A stretch of 64,000 nt of DNA from Plazaster borealis (Eukaryota; Echinodermata; Asteroidea; Forcipulatida; Labidiasteridae). Below, piece after piece: positions 49,201 through 58,463 of the stretch (position 1 is its first letter; each line of letters starts with the position of its first letter). The translations under genes were made by a program, and so were the position numbers. The notes beneath the pieces were generated by a model that was not told where the DNA came from, made no database searches, and saw nothing but the letters and a program-made list of their open reading frames with translations. The stretch covers positions 2,077,127-2,141,126 of the forward strand of contig CM037464.1 in NCBI GenBank assembly GCA_021014325.1. The letters run 5' to 3'.

Positions 49201-51674
49201 GGACACACAAAGGACAAAAAAAACAAATGTGGAAAATTTGCAAGTATAATATATATTTCACACAATTTGGTGAATAAGCATCTTCTGAGAGAGTAGCTTC
49301 TTTTAATGAAAGGGCCCTGGGAAGGGCTAAAGATAACCAGATGAAAAATTCAAACGCTTAATTTGATATAACAGTCAAAGGGGAATTCGAAAACCCCTGG
49401 AGATTCTAGTTTTCCAGTGTTTGCTTCGTGCAGCCGCATACAGCCTTAACTTTGTGTTTTTGTTTCCTCCCAACTACACTCCTACAGTACGTGCTTATCA
49501 TCCTCGAGCAGTGATGTATACGTTAACCACTCTAATATATGCTCTAGCACACGGACCACCAGTGGATCCCAAGATTCACTTAGTCTGTCACTCCAGACGT
49601 TTTGTGAAGGCAAAAGATGTTTGGAAGAGCAAGCATTCGGAGACTAATTCTAAATCAGTAAAATTAGGCATGTTTGATGCTTTTCTGAACCGACCCTTCG
49701 GGTCCTCTGGCGATACAGTTGAGAAGTAAATCATCAGCGAGACAATGATGAATCTATAGGGTATTCCAAGATGGTTGGAGGCGGCAAACGTATCATCTCA
49801 CTGCCACGTTGAGAACCAAATCCACCGCATCTTTCCAATGTCTTGAATTCGACAATGGAGTATTTATTTTGAGGCCATCCATATCTCTTGACAACTTAAA
49901 CAATTCCTTTAATATCTCATAACGGGAACGCAATTTGCTCAACGATGGTCGGGAAAAGAATGAACATAGCGCACACAAGCGTAGACTAGACATATCAACA
50001 CCACCCTGATACAGGGTTTCCTGGATTTGAAAGAGTAGTCAACGATCGCCTCGGGTTTGGAGGTGAGAGGGGGGGGGGGAGTATAAAAACACCCGATAAA
50101 TCTAAAGTTCTTTACAAGCCAATGATTTCTGTAAAGAACTGACATTTATGAAATTTGGTACGTCTGTCACCCGGGTAGATTTGAGATTATAGAGATTCAA
50201 GGACTTTGCAGCGTCATAAAGACAGTACTACTCATTCTCTTCAACACATCCATGTCTAAGATGTTGTGACATGGAAACTCTTCACATACCAAGCCACCGA
50301 TATTGTCAACGTCCCCTCTTAACGGTTTACCGAATACCCTTTTACCTGTTGTCTTTGTATACCTTCCCCAATGCACTATCCGTATCCTTTATACGAGGCT
50401 GGAACTAACTTAAGATAAACAAAGTGCTGTTGAAATCGCCCTTGTCTGACCTTACACGAGGTAAGAAACGGCTGTAATAGAGGCTACATGTGTTGACATC
50501 CGGCGTAGATAGGGAGGTCAGATTGAACAGCAACGCAATGACGCTAGAAAAAAGTACTTTCGAACAGGTAATAAAAATGAGACAACCCGCAATAACGAAG
50601 ACGTCAATGTCACTTACTGGATACAGTTTAAAGGTGTGGTAAACAGATCGTGGATATTACGAAAGACTGTTTCAGGAAACAAAATGATTTCTAACACTCA
50701 CTTATTTATCGAGACGTCTTTAAGAAAGCATACGCTATTTTATACTTACGTACTTGTTTCCAACAGGAAAAGAAACGTGAAAATTGAGTATCCAACTATT
50801 TTCCAGTAACTCTTATTCATTTTGAGACCCAAAATCATCTGAGCGACTATTATGACGTGGGAGTTGATGATACCGCCCATGACTGATGCAACAATCTTTG
50901 TTTGTAATGAAATATAGATTTCCTTTGAAAAGAAAAAGGTGTGGCAAAAAGGTTGTGTCCAATTTTTTTGAAGAGAGCAACAAAAAGGCACGCTAACAGA
51001 TGTTTCCAAACTAGGATAAGTTAACATCGGAGGAAAACACATAATTGTGGCTTTACCATGCAAAATGTCCCCTTTGAACACACCGTGTATCACATTCGGA
51101 AAAATCTGGTCATTGGCTCATATATGATTCCGGTTTTTTTTAGTTAGCCGTGTCGACGATTTCAAACAGGTCAACACAAGACCAGGTGTTCCTTTAAAGG
51201 ATGCTCTTACATTTCAAGTTGAAAGCTCTGGATTTTATTGGCAAGGGCCGGGTTGCATGCACCAGAGGAAACAGGAAACAAAACCCCACCCTCCCCGAGT
51301 ATAAAGGTATACCGTGTTTGCCATGCTTTTTGGCAGATGGTTAAATTTTTACAAGGTAAGTTTCTTGAAGGTGTAGAAGACTAAGCTAACAGAGCTGTCT
51401 GTTTTTAACAAATCCACACCATTGACCATATTACCAGGAATGACGTTTAGACCTATAGGCCTACATTGTAGGTAAAGTAAAAAGCTTTTTACACTGACTT
51501 ATTGTACTTTTTAGACAAGGAAGTCTGTGCCATACCAATCTACTGATGTTAGTTTGTCTGTTGTTAGTTTGACTTACTTGTATTCATGCAGTCCACAGTT
51601 TGCCAGACAAACAGCACCACCCACAGACCGAGTAAAATATGTCTCAAGCCCATCGCTAGGCACATCTTTGTCAT
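30634..51674 (-). CDS. Gene M: MAM-domain single-pass receptor with ITIM-like tail (7-exon model)
   Basis: Join 51578-51674, 36143-36259, 35181-35467, 33656-33764, 32863-33060, 31911-32031 and 30634-31225: 1521 nt, 506 aa, all six junctions in frame. Residues 1-29 are a signal peptide. About 33-195 form one MAM domain: TCQFQGDLCGYTQD, DDFDWSLEFED, ARLISPIYEV, LSLQFRHFK and VAVDDVIITL match the family in order. Only the first two of the four usual MAM cysteines align. About 200-275 are a Thr/Ser stalk. Residues 278-302 span the membrane, followed by KRKRR. The 200-residue tail has Y320 in DYEEI (Src-family SH2 type) and Y382 in SIYAEI, which fits the ITIM consensus. The join across the 15.3-kb first intron rests on phase and signal peptide only; extra exons there are possible. 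Confidence 0.7.
31511..31670. mobile_element. 160-bp MITE in a gene M intron
   Basis: Left arm AAGAAAAACTATAGTAACAA continuing CTTGCGGGT; right arm ACCCGCAAGTTTACTATAGT plus TTTTCTT. 27-29 bp inverted arms with a two-base gap. Confidence 0.85.
31911..32031 (-). CDS. Gene M exon 6: membrane segment
   Basis: 121 nt, phase 1-2, acceptor AACTTTTAG, donor CGACG|GTATGTTT. Encodes DPDVEGVP, a 25-residue hydrophobic run (FILAVVSSSLLVVFILIF and on) and the stop-transfer KRKRR. Confidence 0.85.
32560..32808 (-). mobile_element. tRNA-derived SINE (Ser/Leu-like head) in a gene M intron
   Basis: Read on the minus strand, the head has GGCCGAGCGGTTTAGAGC (A box, with the long variable arm region of a class II tRNA) and GGGTTCGAATCCCGG (B box), followed by GTGTCCTTGAGCAAGATGC. 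That tail wording is shared by many deuterostome SINEs. Confidence 0.8.
32863..33060 (-). CDS. Gene M exon 5: extracellular stalk
   Basis: 198 nt, phase 1-1, acceptor TTATTTTAACAG, donor AAAGCAG|GTAGATG. Hydrophilic Thr/Ser/Asn/Glu sequence (AQSESVESAKNTS, TPTRRTESNTPTSVTT) without cysteine. Confidence 0.85.
33656..33764 (-). CDS. Gene M exon 4: end of MAM domain
   Basis: 109 nt, acceptor ACGTATTCACAG, donor CCACTG|GTAAATTG. Encodes QLVIEAEVGFSRNSRVAVDD followed by VIITLYS. The EAEVG...VAVDDV string is the usual last strand pair of MAM (family form fEgxxGxxxxxxIAlDDI). Confidence 0.85.
34060..34295 (-). mobile_element. tRNA-derived SINE in a gene M intron
   Basis: On the minus strand: GTGGCTGAGAGGTTAAGAGC head, GGGTTCGAGTCCTGG B box, then CCTTGAGCAAGATCC and GATGGGACATTAAGCCGTAG. 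The last words match the central domain I remember from V-type/Deu-type SINEs. No target duplication was resolved. Confidence 0.75.
34456..34609. mobile_element. Near-perfect palindromic MITE (TTAGGACTAGTCCTA type)
   Basis: Arms of about 55 bp: GATTTCACAAAACTCTTCCT then AACTTAGGACTAGTCCTAGG, and the inverse on the right. It could fold end to end. A looser relative (GATTTCACAAAG ends) is at 45856-46002. Confidence 0.85.
34852..35042. mobile_element. MITE with GCTGCTTAA ends, copy 2
   Basis: Begins GGGCCTAATTTCATATGGAG and shares TCTGTGACTGGTATCCTGCT with copy 1; the right end (AAATTTGGCCC) is degraded. Confidence 0.7.
35181..35467 (-). CDS. Gene M exon 3: MAM domain core
   Basis: 287 nt, acceptor CTTCCTTCTTCAG, donor TTCCAG|GTACAGC, start phase 1, end phase 0. 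Encodes NYICACRNGTTLPPGSLARL, then ISPIYEVKVPSLLSLQFRHF, then acidic and basic turns. ARLISP and LSLQF match MAM, but the family cysteine before LsF is leucine here. Confidence 0.85.
35600..35660. other. Hairpin with hammerhead-like core, perhaps a Penelope-type terminus
   Basis: Minus strand reads CTGAAGA, then a perfect 7-bp hairpin CGATCAG/CTGATCG, then AAAC. That resembles the hammerhead core CUGANGA-stem-GAAAC. The plus strand has the TTTGACGTTTCGATC and TCTTCAGGAG wording I associate with Penelope-like element ends. Helices I and III were not found. Confidence 0.35.
36143..36259 (-). CDS. Gene M exon 2: MAM domain start
   Basis: 117 nt, phase 1-1, acceptor GTCTCCTTTGCAG, donor GCACAAG|GTATGCG. 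Encodes TITCQFQGDLCGYTQDVTDD followed by FDWSLEFEDT. The C-F-x5-C-G-Y-T-Q-D...DDFDW pattern is diagnostic for MAM. Confidence 0.9.
38308..38693 (-). mobile_element. Family 1 MITE, diverged subfamily with perfect hairpin
   Basis: Ends AAAGGCAGTGGACACTATTGG and CCAATAGTGTACACTGTCTTT. Centre 38473-38513 is GATTTCGAGACCTCAAGTT, loop TAG, then its exact reverse complement (19 bp, no mismatch). Confidence 0.85.
40105..40590. repeat. Diverged tandem repeat, about 110-bp unit
   Basis: GATTAAAGTACGTTTATAGT, TCTTAAATGAGTGCA / TCTTAAAAATAAGTGCA / TCTTTTAATAAGTGCA and GGTTTCATGTTGGTGATTAA mark three or four decayed units. Confidence 0.65.
42655..43367. mobile_element. Foldback element with 24-bp perfect inverted ends
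   Basis: TAATAGACTGTGCAAGTCTC plus GCGC at 42655-42678 and its exact reverse complement at 43344-43367, 665 bases apart. The interior has no recognisable transposase. Confidence 0.7.
43523..43790. repeat. Tandem duplication, about 136-bp period
   Basis: CTTTGTTCAGTTATG, GATGTAGAAGCAACTAAAA and TTTGGCCACACACAT occur in the same order twice. Confidence 0.8.
44269..44456. mobile_element. Internally deleted family 1 MITE
   Basis: Keeps AAAGGCAGGGTATACTTTTG, TATCAACAGCTCTCCAGTGC and ACAAAAGTATATACCCTTCC but lacks the central half. Confidence 0.65.
46633..47006 (+). mobile_element. TTAA-flanked MITE, family 1, copy d
   Basis: TTAA at both ends. The central 30-base palindrome at 46813-46842 (AATAAAAACTTCTTG and its mirror) is perfect. 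Confidence 0.88.
48486..48682. mobile_element. MITE with GCTGCTTAA ends, copy 3
   Basis: GGGCAATTTTATAGAGCTTTTAAG on the left (written here for position only) and TGCTTAAGCAGCTTTATGAA on the right; shares the ACCAGTCACAAATGTA core with copy 1 in reverse sense. Confidence 0.7.
51578..51674 (-). CDS. Gene M exon 1: signal peptide
   Basis: ATG at 51674-51672; 32 codons plus one base, donor ACAA|GTAAGTC. Encodes MTKMCLAMGLRHILLG, a hydrophobic core LWVVLFVWQTV and DCMNT. Phase 1 fits the MAM exon at 36259. The third-codon-later ATG (51665) is an alternative start. Confidence 0.65.
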
Positions 51675-51780
51675 CTCACATAACAATATTCCGGCCCTCT
51701 TAAAGGTACGGTAACACACAAACCACAAGTGGTGAAGTAACAACGGGCAGCGCGATGAAACATAGGCACAGTGACTCTTC

Positions 51781-51790
51781 TCTTTATAAA
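51781..51790 (-). promoter_or_regulatory. Possible TATA box of gene M
   Basis: TTTATAAAG on the minus strand, about 110 bases upstream of the start codon. Position is suitable; nothing else supports it. Confidence 0.3.
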
Positions 51791-52352
51791 TCCATATAAC
51801 CAGCTGTGCTTTCGGAGGGTGAAGTTTGTTCTGAGCATTCCGCCTTTTGAAACCCCCGATGAAAATTATTAGTCAGAGAGAGAGACTTTACTGATGCATC
51901 ATGCCCCTTCCCCAGTGTACTCATACATTGCAGGTCACGGAGGGTGTCACTGCGCCTGTCCAAAGAGAAACAAACCGGGTGGCCTTGCAGCGGCGACAAA
52001 CTAATTTGAAGTTTGTCGGGTTTTGGTCCTTGCGCCCCCCCTGCTTTCCCCCAACCCACACTGCTGCGCTGAACTTGTTGTTGTTTTCTTCATTCTTGAA
52101 TACGCCTTTTGGTTTAATTCGTTTCCACTACGAATTCTTAGACTAGACTTTGCGTTATTTTAAAGTTGATACAAAACCGTTTAGATGAATCGGTTGTTGT
52201 AAATACACACCGCATGTTGACACTAACACTGTGAACATGGATAATTTTATATAGAAAACAAAAACTCGATAATAATGTTTTCGCAACATTGAAGCTCCTT
52301 CATTAAAAAGGTCCACCAATGAGTTTCTTAAATTTCGACAAGGTAAAAACGA

Positions 52353-53605
52353 AGAGGAACCGAGTTCCAGATTCTTCTCACACACTGCCTCATTTTGGCA
52401 TTCTTTCTAAGAGGAACCCAGTTCCAGATTCTTCTCACACACTGCCTCTTTTAGGCATTCTTTCGAAGAGGAACCCAGTTCCAGATTCTTCTCACACACT
52501 GCCTCATTTCGGTATTCTTTCGAAGAGGAACCCAGTTCCAGATTCTTCTCACACACTGCTTCATTTCGGTATTCTTTCTAAGAGGAACCCAGTTCCAGAT
52601 TCTTCTCACACACTGCCTCTTTTAGGCATTCTTTCGAAGAGGAACCCAGTTCCAGATTCTTCTCACACACTGCCTCATTTCGGTATTCTTTCGAAGAGGA
52701 ACCCAGTTCCAGATTCTTCTCACACACTGCCTCATTTTGGCATTCTTTCTAAGAGGAACACAGTTCCAGATTCTTCTCACACACTGCCTCATTAAGGTAT
52801 TCTTTCGAAGAGGAACCCAGTTCCAGATTCTTCTCACACACTGCTTCATTTCGGTATTCTTTCGAAGAGAAACCTAATTCCAGATTCTTCTCACACACTG
52901 CCTCATTTCGGCATTCTTTCGAAGAGGAATCCAGTTCCAGATTCTTCTCACACACTGCCTTATTTCGACATTCGTTCGAAGAGGAATCCAGTTCCAGATT
53001 GTTCTCACACACTGCCTCTTTTCGGCATTCTTTCGAAGAGGAACCCAGTTCCAGATTCTTCTCACACACTGCCTCATTTCAGCATTCTTTCGAAGAGGAA
53101 CCCAGTTCCAGATTCTTCTACCCACTGCCTCATTTCGGCATTCTTTCGAAGAGGAGCCCAGTTCCAGATTCTTCTCACACACTGCCTCATTTTGGCATTC
53201 TTTCGAAGAGGAACCCAGTTCCAGATTCTTCTCACACACTGCCTCATTTTGGCATTCTTTCTAAGAGGAACCCAGTTCCAGATTCTTCTCACACACTGCC
53301 TCATTTCGGCATTCTTTCGAAGAGGAACCCAGTTCCAGATTCTTCTCACACACTGCCTCATTTAGGCATTCTTTCAAAGAGGAACCCAGTTCCAGATTCT
53401 TCTCACACACTGCCTCATTTGGGCATTCTTTCAAAGAGGAATCCAGTTCCAGATTCTTCCCACACAGTGCCTCATTTCGGCATTCTTTCCAAGAGGAACC
53501 CAGTTCCAGATTCTTCTACCCACTGCCTCAATTCGGCATTCTTCAGAAGAGGAACCCAGTTCCAGATTCTTCTCACACACTGCCTCATTGCGGCATTCTT
53601 TAATC
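52353..53605. repeat. Minisatellite, 57-bp unit, about 22 copies
   Basis: The unit starts GAGGAACCCAGTTCCAGATT, continues CTTCTCACACACTGCCTCAT and ends TTCGGCATTCTTTCGAA. Because 57 is 19 codons, frames stay open on the plus strand (SKRNPVPDSSHTLPHFGIL) and in two minus frames (ECRNEAVCEKNLELGSSSK and MRQCVRRIWNWVPLRKNAE). In-frame stops, single-base shifts and absence of splice or start context argue against translation. GAACCCAGTTC and TTCGAA are small palindromes within the unit. Confidence 0.9.
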
Positions 53606-55103
53606 AGTGTCCTCCATCCCCATCACCCTTCACTCTATGTTCAAACCAACCATCATTGTCTTCGTACATTTGGTGGATTTCTTCGAGGCGTCTAGAATCC
53701 GAAGCTGAAAACCGGATCAGAATCTGAAGCCGATCACAGAGTCAGAACCAAAGTCGAAGACGAGACCGAGGCCGACATAGAAGCAGAACCAGAAACTCTA
53801 GTAACCTTGTTCTGGTAAGCAAAGTTTACTTACTGCTAAGCTAGTTTTTGTGCTTAAGCAGTTCTGTGAAATTGGGCCCTGAACCGGAGCTTAAAGGCCA
53901 CTGCACTTTTCAGCACACCGCATAATTGATGCATTTGAAGACTTATAGGCATATAATGTAACCGATTAGGAAATGTGGGTAACCTATTAATACACGTCAC
54001 ACACTCTCATAGTACATAAGCCGTGAACGGGATACATTTTTATTGAGTACTTGTCCACAAATACAAGGATAGCACAACAAACATTATAATTGAAAAACAC
54101 CATGTGCGGACATCCTGAGCCCCTTGTATTGAAATACAGGAAGAGACTTATGACACCCCCACCCCCCATTTTAGAGTTGTTCCGATTGTGATATGGGCAG
54201 GAGATAATTAGTTTCATATTTCAATTGGATCGCAAATCCCATTCGGCATAATTCCTTAACAAATTATGTGCAATTTAATAATATTAATCCCAGTGACGCA
54301 AGAATCCGGGACGTGTGCTCTGCTGCTAAATAAAGTGAGTATTTAACCCATCAGCAACAACTGAACAACGGATGTACTTTTTACAAAGTTTCAGGCACAG
54401 TAAAGTCTTCCTAGGCAATTTGATGTGACTATTTATTCAGATGAAACAGGATTGAAATTCAGTCTGTTAACATCATAGGCGTACAACCCAGGGGGGCAAA
54501 GGGTGCAACTGCCCTCCCATATTCGGGCAAAGCAGTTGGGAAATTTCGGGCACAGCGAGAAGAAACAAACCGGAAAGAGAAAAACGTTTTACTCAGTGTT
54601 AGAAATTGGTACTTGTGTTGTTATTTGTGTAAAACTTTGAGCAATGAAACCCCCTGCCCCTTCCCACTTTCTAAAGAGTCCCCATACGCCCACGATGAAC
54701 ATTGAATGCTTCGCTTTCTTGTTCACAAGCAGTTTGGTTTATGCCTGTACTCCCGAAATCTTAGGGGCGTGTTTTCCCCCGTGAAATCACATAAGTACAC
54801 AGCTGTCAGAAAGGCTAGTCCTCCTCCAGAGACAATTTTGTAAAACTGACTGCCAGTGTAGTTGTCAATTCCCAACGGCAAGGTGGGGAATAGGACACTC
54901 GTTTGTTGTACATCGACCATTTTTAAAACATGATTTAGTTTTCCAGACAGAAAATCTGACTAGATTTACACCACCAGTAAGAAGGTATACAACCCTGAAT
55001 TCCGTCGAATTAACGGCATAAATAAAATAAATATTGCACCTCAACTCGTCAATCTACTTTCCAATCTTCATTTTATCCAGAGTTCCTCATCCCCTTCACC
55101 CTT
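53606..55103. other. Intergenic
   Basis: Begins with a GAAGCC/GAGACCGAGGCC-rich stretch (53690-53790) related to the 1.6-kb MITE arms, then half of a GCTTAAGCA MITE (53815-53880). No gene seen. Confidence 0.45.
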
Positions 55104-55470
55104 AAAGGGGTTGTATACGTTTGGTAATTGGAACCCACTGTTTGTTTCAATCCTTTTAAAGTTGTGATACACACCATAAAATTAACCTATGAAAATTTCA
55201 TTTCAAAAGGTGTTAGCATTTTTGAGATATTGCCGAAATCTGCAATTGGAATACACAATCTGAGAAACGTTTCTGGCAGAAACGCTAACTCAGATTAAAT
55301 ATTTTTGGGGATAACAAGTGATATCTTTTTCCATAACCACATCACTTCAAAGTGAAATGTTTCTCAAAATGCATTATACTATCCAAAGCTGCTGTACTTC
55401 CTACCAAGTTAGTTTTTATTATGTCCATTAATTTTCAGAGTCATTAGCAAACATATACAGACCCTTTAAG
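55104..55470. mobile_element. Diverged family 1 MITE
   Basis: Ends TTAAAGGGGTTGTATACGTT and AAACATATACAGACCCTTTAA; centre hairpin uses AATCTGAG...CTCAGATT around CGTTTCTGGCAGAAACG. Confidence 0.75.
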
Positions 55471-56182
55471 CTCCCTTTATCGTCGTTTCATATTTATTTT
55501 TGTTTTAATCATTATAAAGGAGGTTTGCCGGAGCCCCATTTGAATAAAACACATATAAAAAAGAAAACTTTAAATGCTCGATTATTGTAACATAATCTGA
55601 AAACACGGTCAGAACATATGTTTACAACATCCAGTCATTATCAACAACAGGCCACGCATGCAAATCTTTTTAGAACCAAATTATTATTTTGTCTTGTAAA
55701 CACAATTGAAGATGTGCAAGGTGCATGCGAGTTTCCACTTTAGAATTATATACACTATATATATATTTTTAAATACAAAGATACAAAATAAATAAATAAT
55801 GTAAAACAAATAATTTTAGACATATATACATTACATGAAAACTAATAATAGTGATGCAATTATTTCTATTGGGCCTTAGTCCTATATAATATAAAACTTA
55901 AATTTTGATCCTCGCAAAATAAATCTGCCTCATGCACTTTCGTCATCGTTTACCATGTATCCAGAATGACCCTTCATTACAAACATGAGGCAGATCGTAT
56001 TTTCATCCTAGCCTCGATTTGGATGCAATTAATTGGATGTCACAAACACAAGTGGGCTGCGTCATGACCTAGATCTAAACATAGTCCACAACACTCATTC
56101 CGACTCATGTTCGTTCTCATTTTATCACATCCATTTACTCAAGCCGCCAGTCACGAATCACTCTTCATTTCATCGTCCTTGT

Positions 56183-56585
56183 TTAAAGGTATTATAGAGG
56201 ATTGGTAAGGATAAAAAATCATTATTGTTTAATTTTAGTCTGAAAACTCACTGATTATAAAGTTCATACTAGAACCATTTTGTGTGTGACATATTTCCCT
56301 CTGAAACGAAGCCATATTCCAAAAACCGAATCTGAAAACCTACGTAGAAAACACATAAATCAAATCAAAACAGCTGAATTCGGTTGTTACAACCAACATT
56401 AAGGACAATGTGTTTACAAGCTGTACATTGTGCATTTTTTCTTCACATTTTTCTCCCGAATCACACAGCAGATTAACCCAAATTTTCACAGGTTTGTTAT
56501 TTTATGTATATGGTTGATCACACAGAACATGAACACTGTCTGCGACTATTTTGTCAGCTCTACCGATCATGTAAAATACCTTTAA
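56183..56585. mobile_element. MITE family 2, longest copy
   Basis: Starts TTAAAGGTATTATAGAGGAT and ends CATGTAAAATACCTTTAA. It contains GGTTGTTACAACCAAC, a short palindrome, and the GTGTTCATG-type word in reverse. Confidence 0.75.
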
Positions 56586-58089
56586 ACGCTCCACAAACAT
56601 CAAATCGTTCATTTCAAAATCATCTCATCTCAACAAATTCATTCTAAGGCTTTATTCAATTCATGTTACTTTGGTCCTGTTTAACTTTGATTTATTTGTC
56701 ATTTTGGATGTCTGAATAAATGAATACGCAAGTAAACGAGGGAAACTAAAATTAATTAAAGATAGACCGAGAAATCAAGAGGGTAAATGTAGGTCTTACT
56801 CCGGTAAATAAGACTGAAGGCTATGCAATGACAGTTGCAGTTGTAACACAATTGAAGATGGGTAGATTATAATAAAGCAAAACTGAAGAAAAGTTTGCCC
56901 CAAAGATTAAAGGAGATGTAAAAAAAAATGTGAAAAAATATATAAATATAAAAACAGAAGTGTTGCCAAATAAAAAATATGGGGGTTTTAGCCAACAACA
57001 ATTATTTCCGGCATTTATCATTAAGTGACAACAGTGACATTGTGTTATTTATCCTTAATGGTGAAATTAGAACGGTGTCGGTGTTGTAACATATTATAAA
57101 TACCAAGAGATTCGATTAAACACCGAAGTTTTTGGAGTGTATATAAAATTTAAAAAAACAACTAATATAGATAATGTATGACCTGCCCTGAAATTTGTTC
57201 CGGCTCGGTCCGGCTCGGAATTGGGTCCCATCCTGAATACCGGTGTGCGCCTTCGACGCGGAACTACATAAATAACAAAGCCTTAGTCGTAGCCGGAGTC
57301 GCAGTCAAATCCGAGGTTTCGGAAGTGTCTGCAGGAACAACCACTATAATCAACTAGATGCATCATAAACGAAAAATTGAATGACTTCAACTTTTTTTTT
57401 CCACAGACAAAACAAATAATGGTTGATTTTGTTAAAACACACCAACATGTATTTTATTTGTTTCTTTGATAGAAATAACGCAGTACTGGCACTCGGTCAA
57501 GTTTTTTGGTGATTACATTTCTAAAAATGACTTCTCAAAATTAATTCTCACTTTTCTTCTTGAGTTTACACAATCTCTGCTCTACGCGGATACTAAACTC
57601 TACGAGACATTTTGGAGTTAAGTGTAAACTTCCTGTAAACTTTTAACCTTGTATGTCTTAAGCCCAATGACACCATCATTGCCTTCTGGGGGTACTTAGT
57701 TTATTCATCTCAGTGATAAAGATCTTGGTTTAAACATAGAGGAAGGTTTAACTGGGAGGAGATCTCACATGTTGTCACGACATTGTTGAGATCTTATCAT
57801 TGAAGTATTATACAGAAAACAGAGATAAGTAGGAGGAAGCGGCTGTTAAGTCCGTACACACTAACACGTGCAAAATTAGACTTGACTGCGATCCCAAATT
57901 TGTAGTGTTATCAACAATCTGATCAACTTGATATTACGTAAAGAAAACCCCCAAAGTTGAAACAAGTATGTTTCAACAATAGATAAGAATGAGTTCTGAC
58001 TATTTTCCTCAATCGATATGTCAAGTGCTGAGAGGTTGAACATGCATGCGTTATCATTCGTTTGAAAAAGGCAAAGAAAGAAACGTTGT
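56586..58089. other. Intergenic, no gene seen
   Basis: AT-rich. A GTTTTTGGAGTGTATAT end near 57128-57145 is a solitary TGACCC-MITE terminus. Confidence 0.4.
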
Positions 58090-58463
58090 TTAAAGGCATC
58101 GTACACGTTTGGTAATTGTTAAAGACCATCGTTCTCATTTGGTGTATCCCAACATATGCATAAAATAACAAGCCTGTGAAAATTTGGGCTCAATTGGTCA
58201 TCGAAGTTGCAAGAAAATGATGAAAGAAAAAACACCCTTGTTGTACAAATTTGTGTGCTTTCAGATAGGAATAAAAACTTCTTGCAAGAAGTTTTTATTA
58301 TTTTAGTGAGAATTTACCTCTTTCTCACAAACTACGTTACTTCAGAGGGAGTCGTTTCTCACAATGTTTTATGCTATCAACAGCTCTCTGTTGCTCGTTA
58401 CCAAGTCAGTTTGTATGCTAATGTATATTTTGAGTAATTACCAAACGTGTACGATGCCTTTAA
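58090..58463 (+). mobile_element. TTAA-flanked MITE, family 1, copy e
   Basis: TTAA at both ends, with inner ends AGGCATCGTACACGTTTGG and CCAAACGTGTACGATGCCT. This copy has the most symmetrical ends of the family (19 of 19 paired). Confidence 0.88.

Larger units (their letters stand above)
36260..51577. other. Long first intron of gene M (model), repeat-rich
   Basis: I found no further exon with matching phase and protein-like content. Frames at 40975-41271, 43042-43506 and 49421-49729 lack supporting motifs. Repeats inside are listed separately. A separate gene within this interval cannot be excluded. Confidence 0.4.

Noticed and set aside
49421..49729. Plus-strand 102-codon frame
   Set aside because: No recognisable motif, no splice neighbours, and it lies in the gene M intron.
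52319..53727. Long plus and minus frames in the 57-bp array as a repetitive protein gene
   Set aside because: Stops and single-base shifts interrupt all frames, and there is no signal for splicing or initiation. Kept as a repeat.
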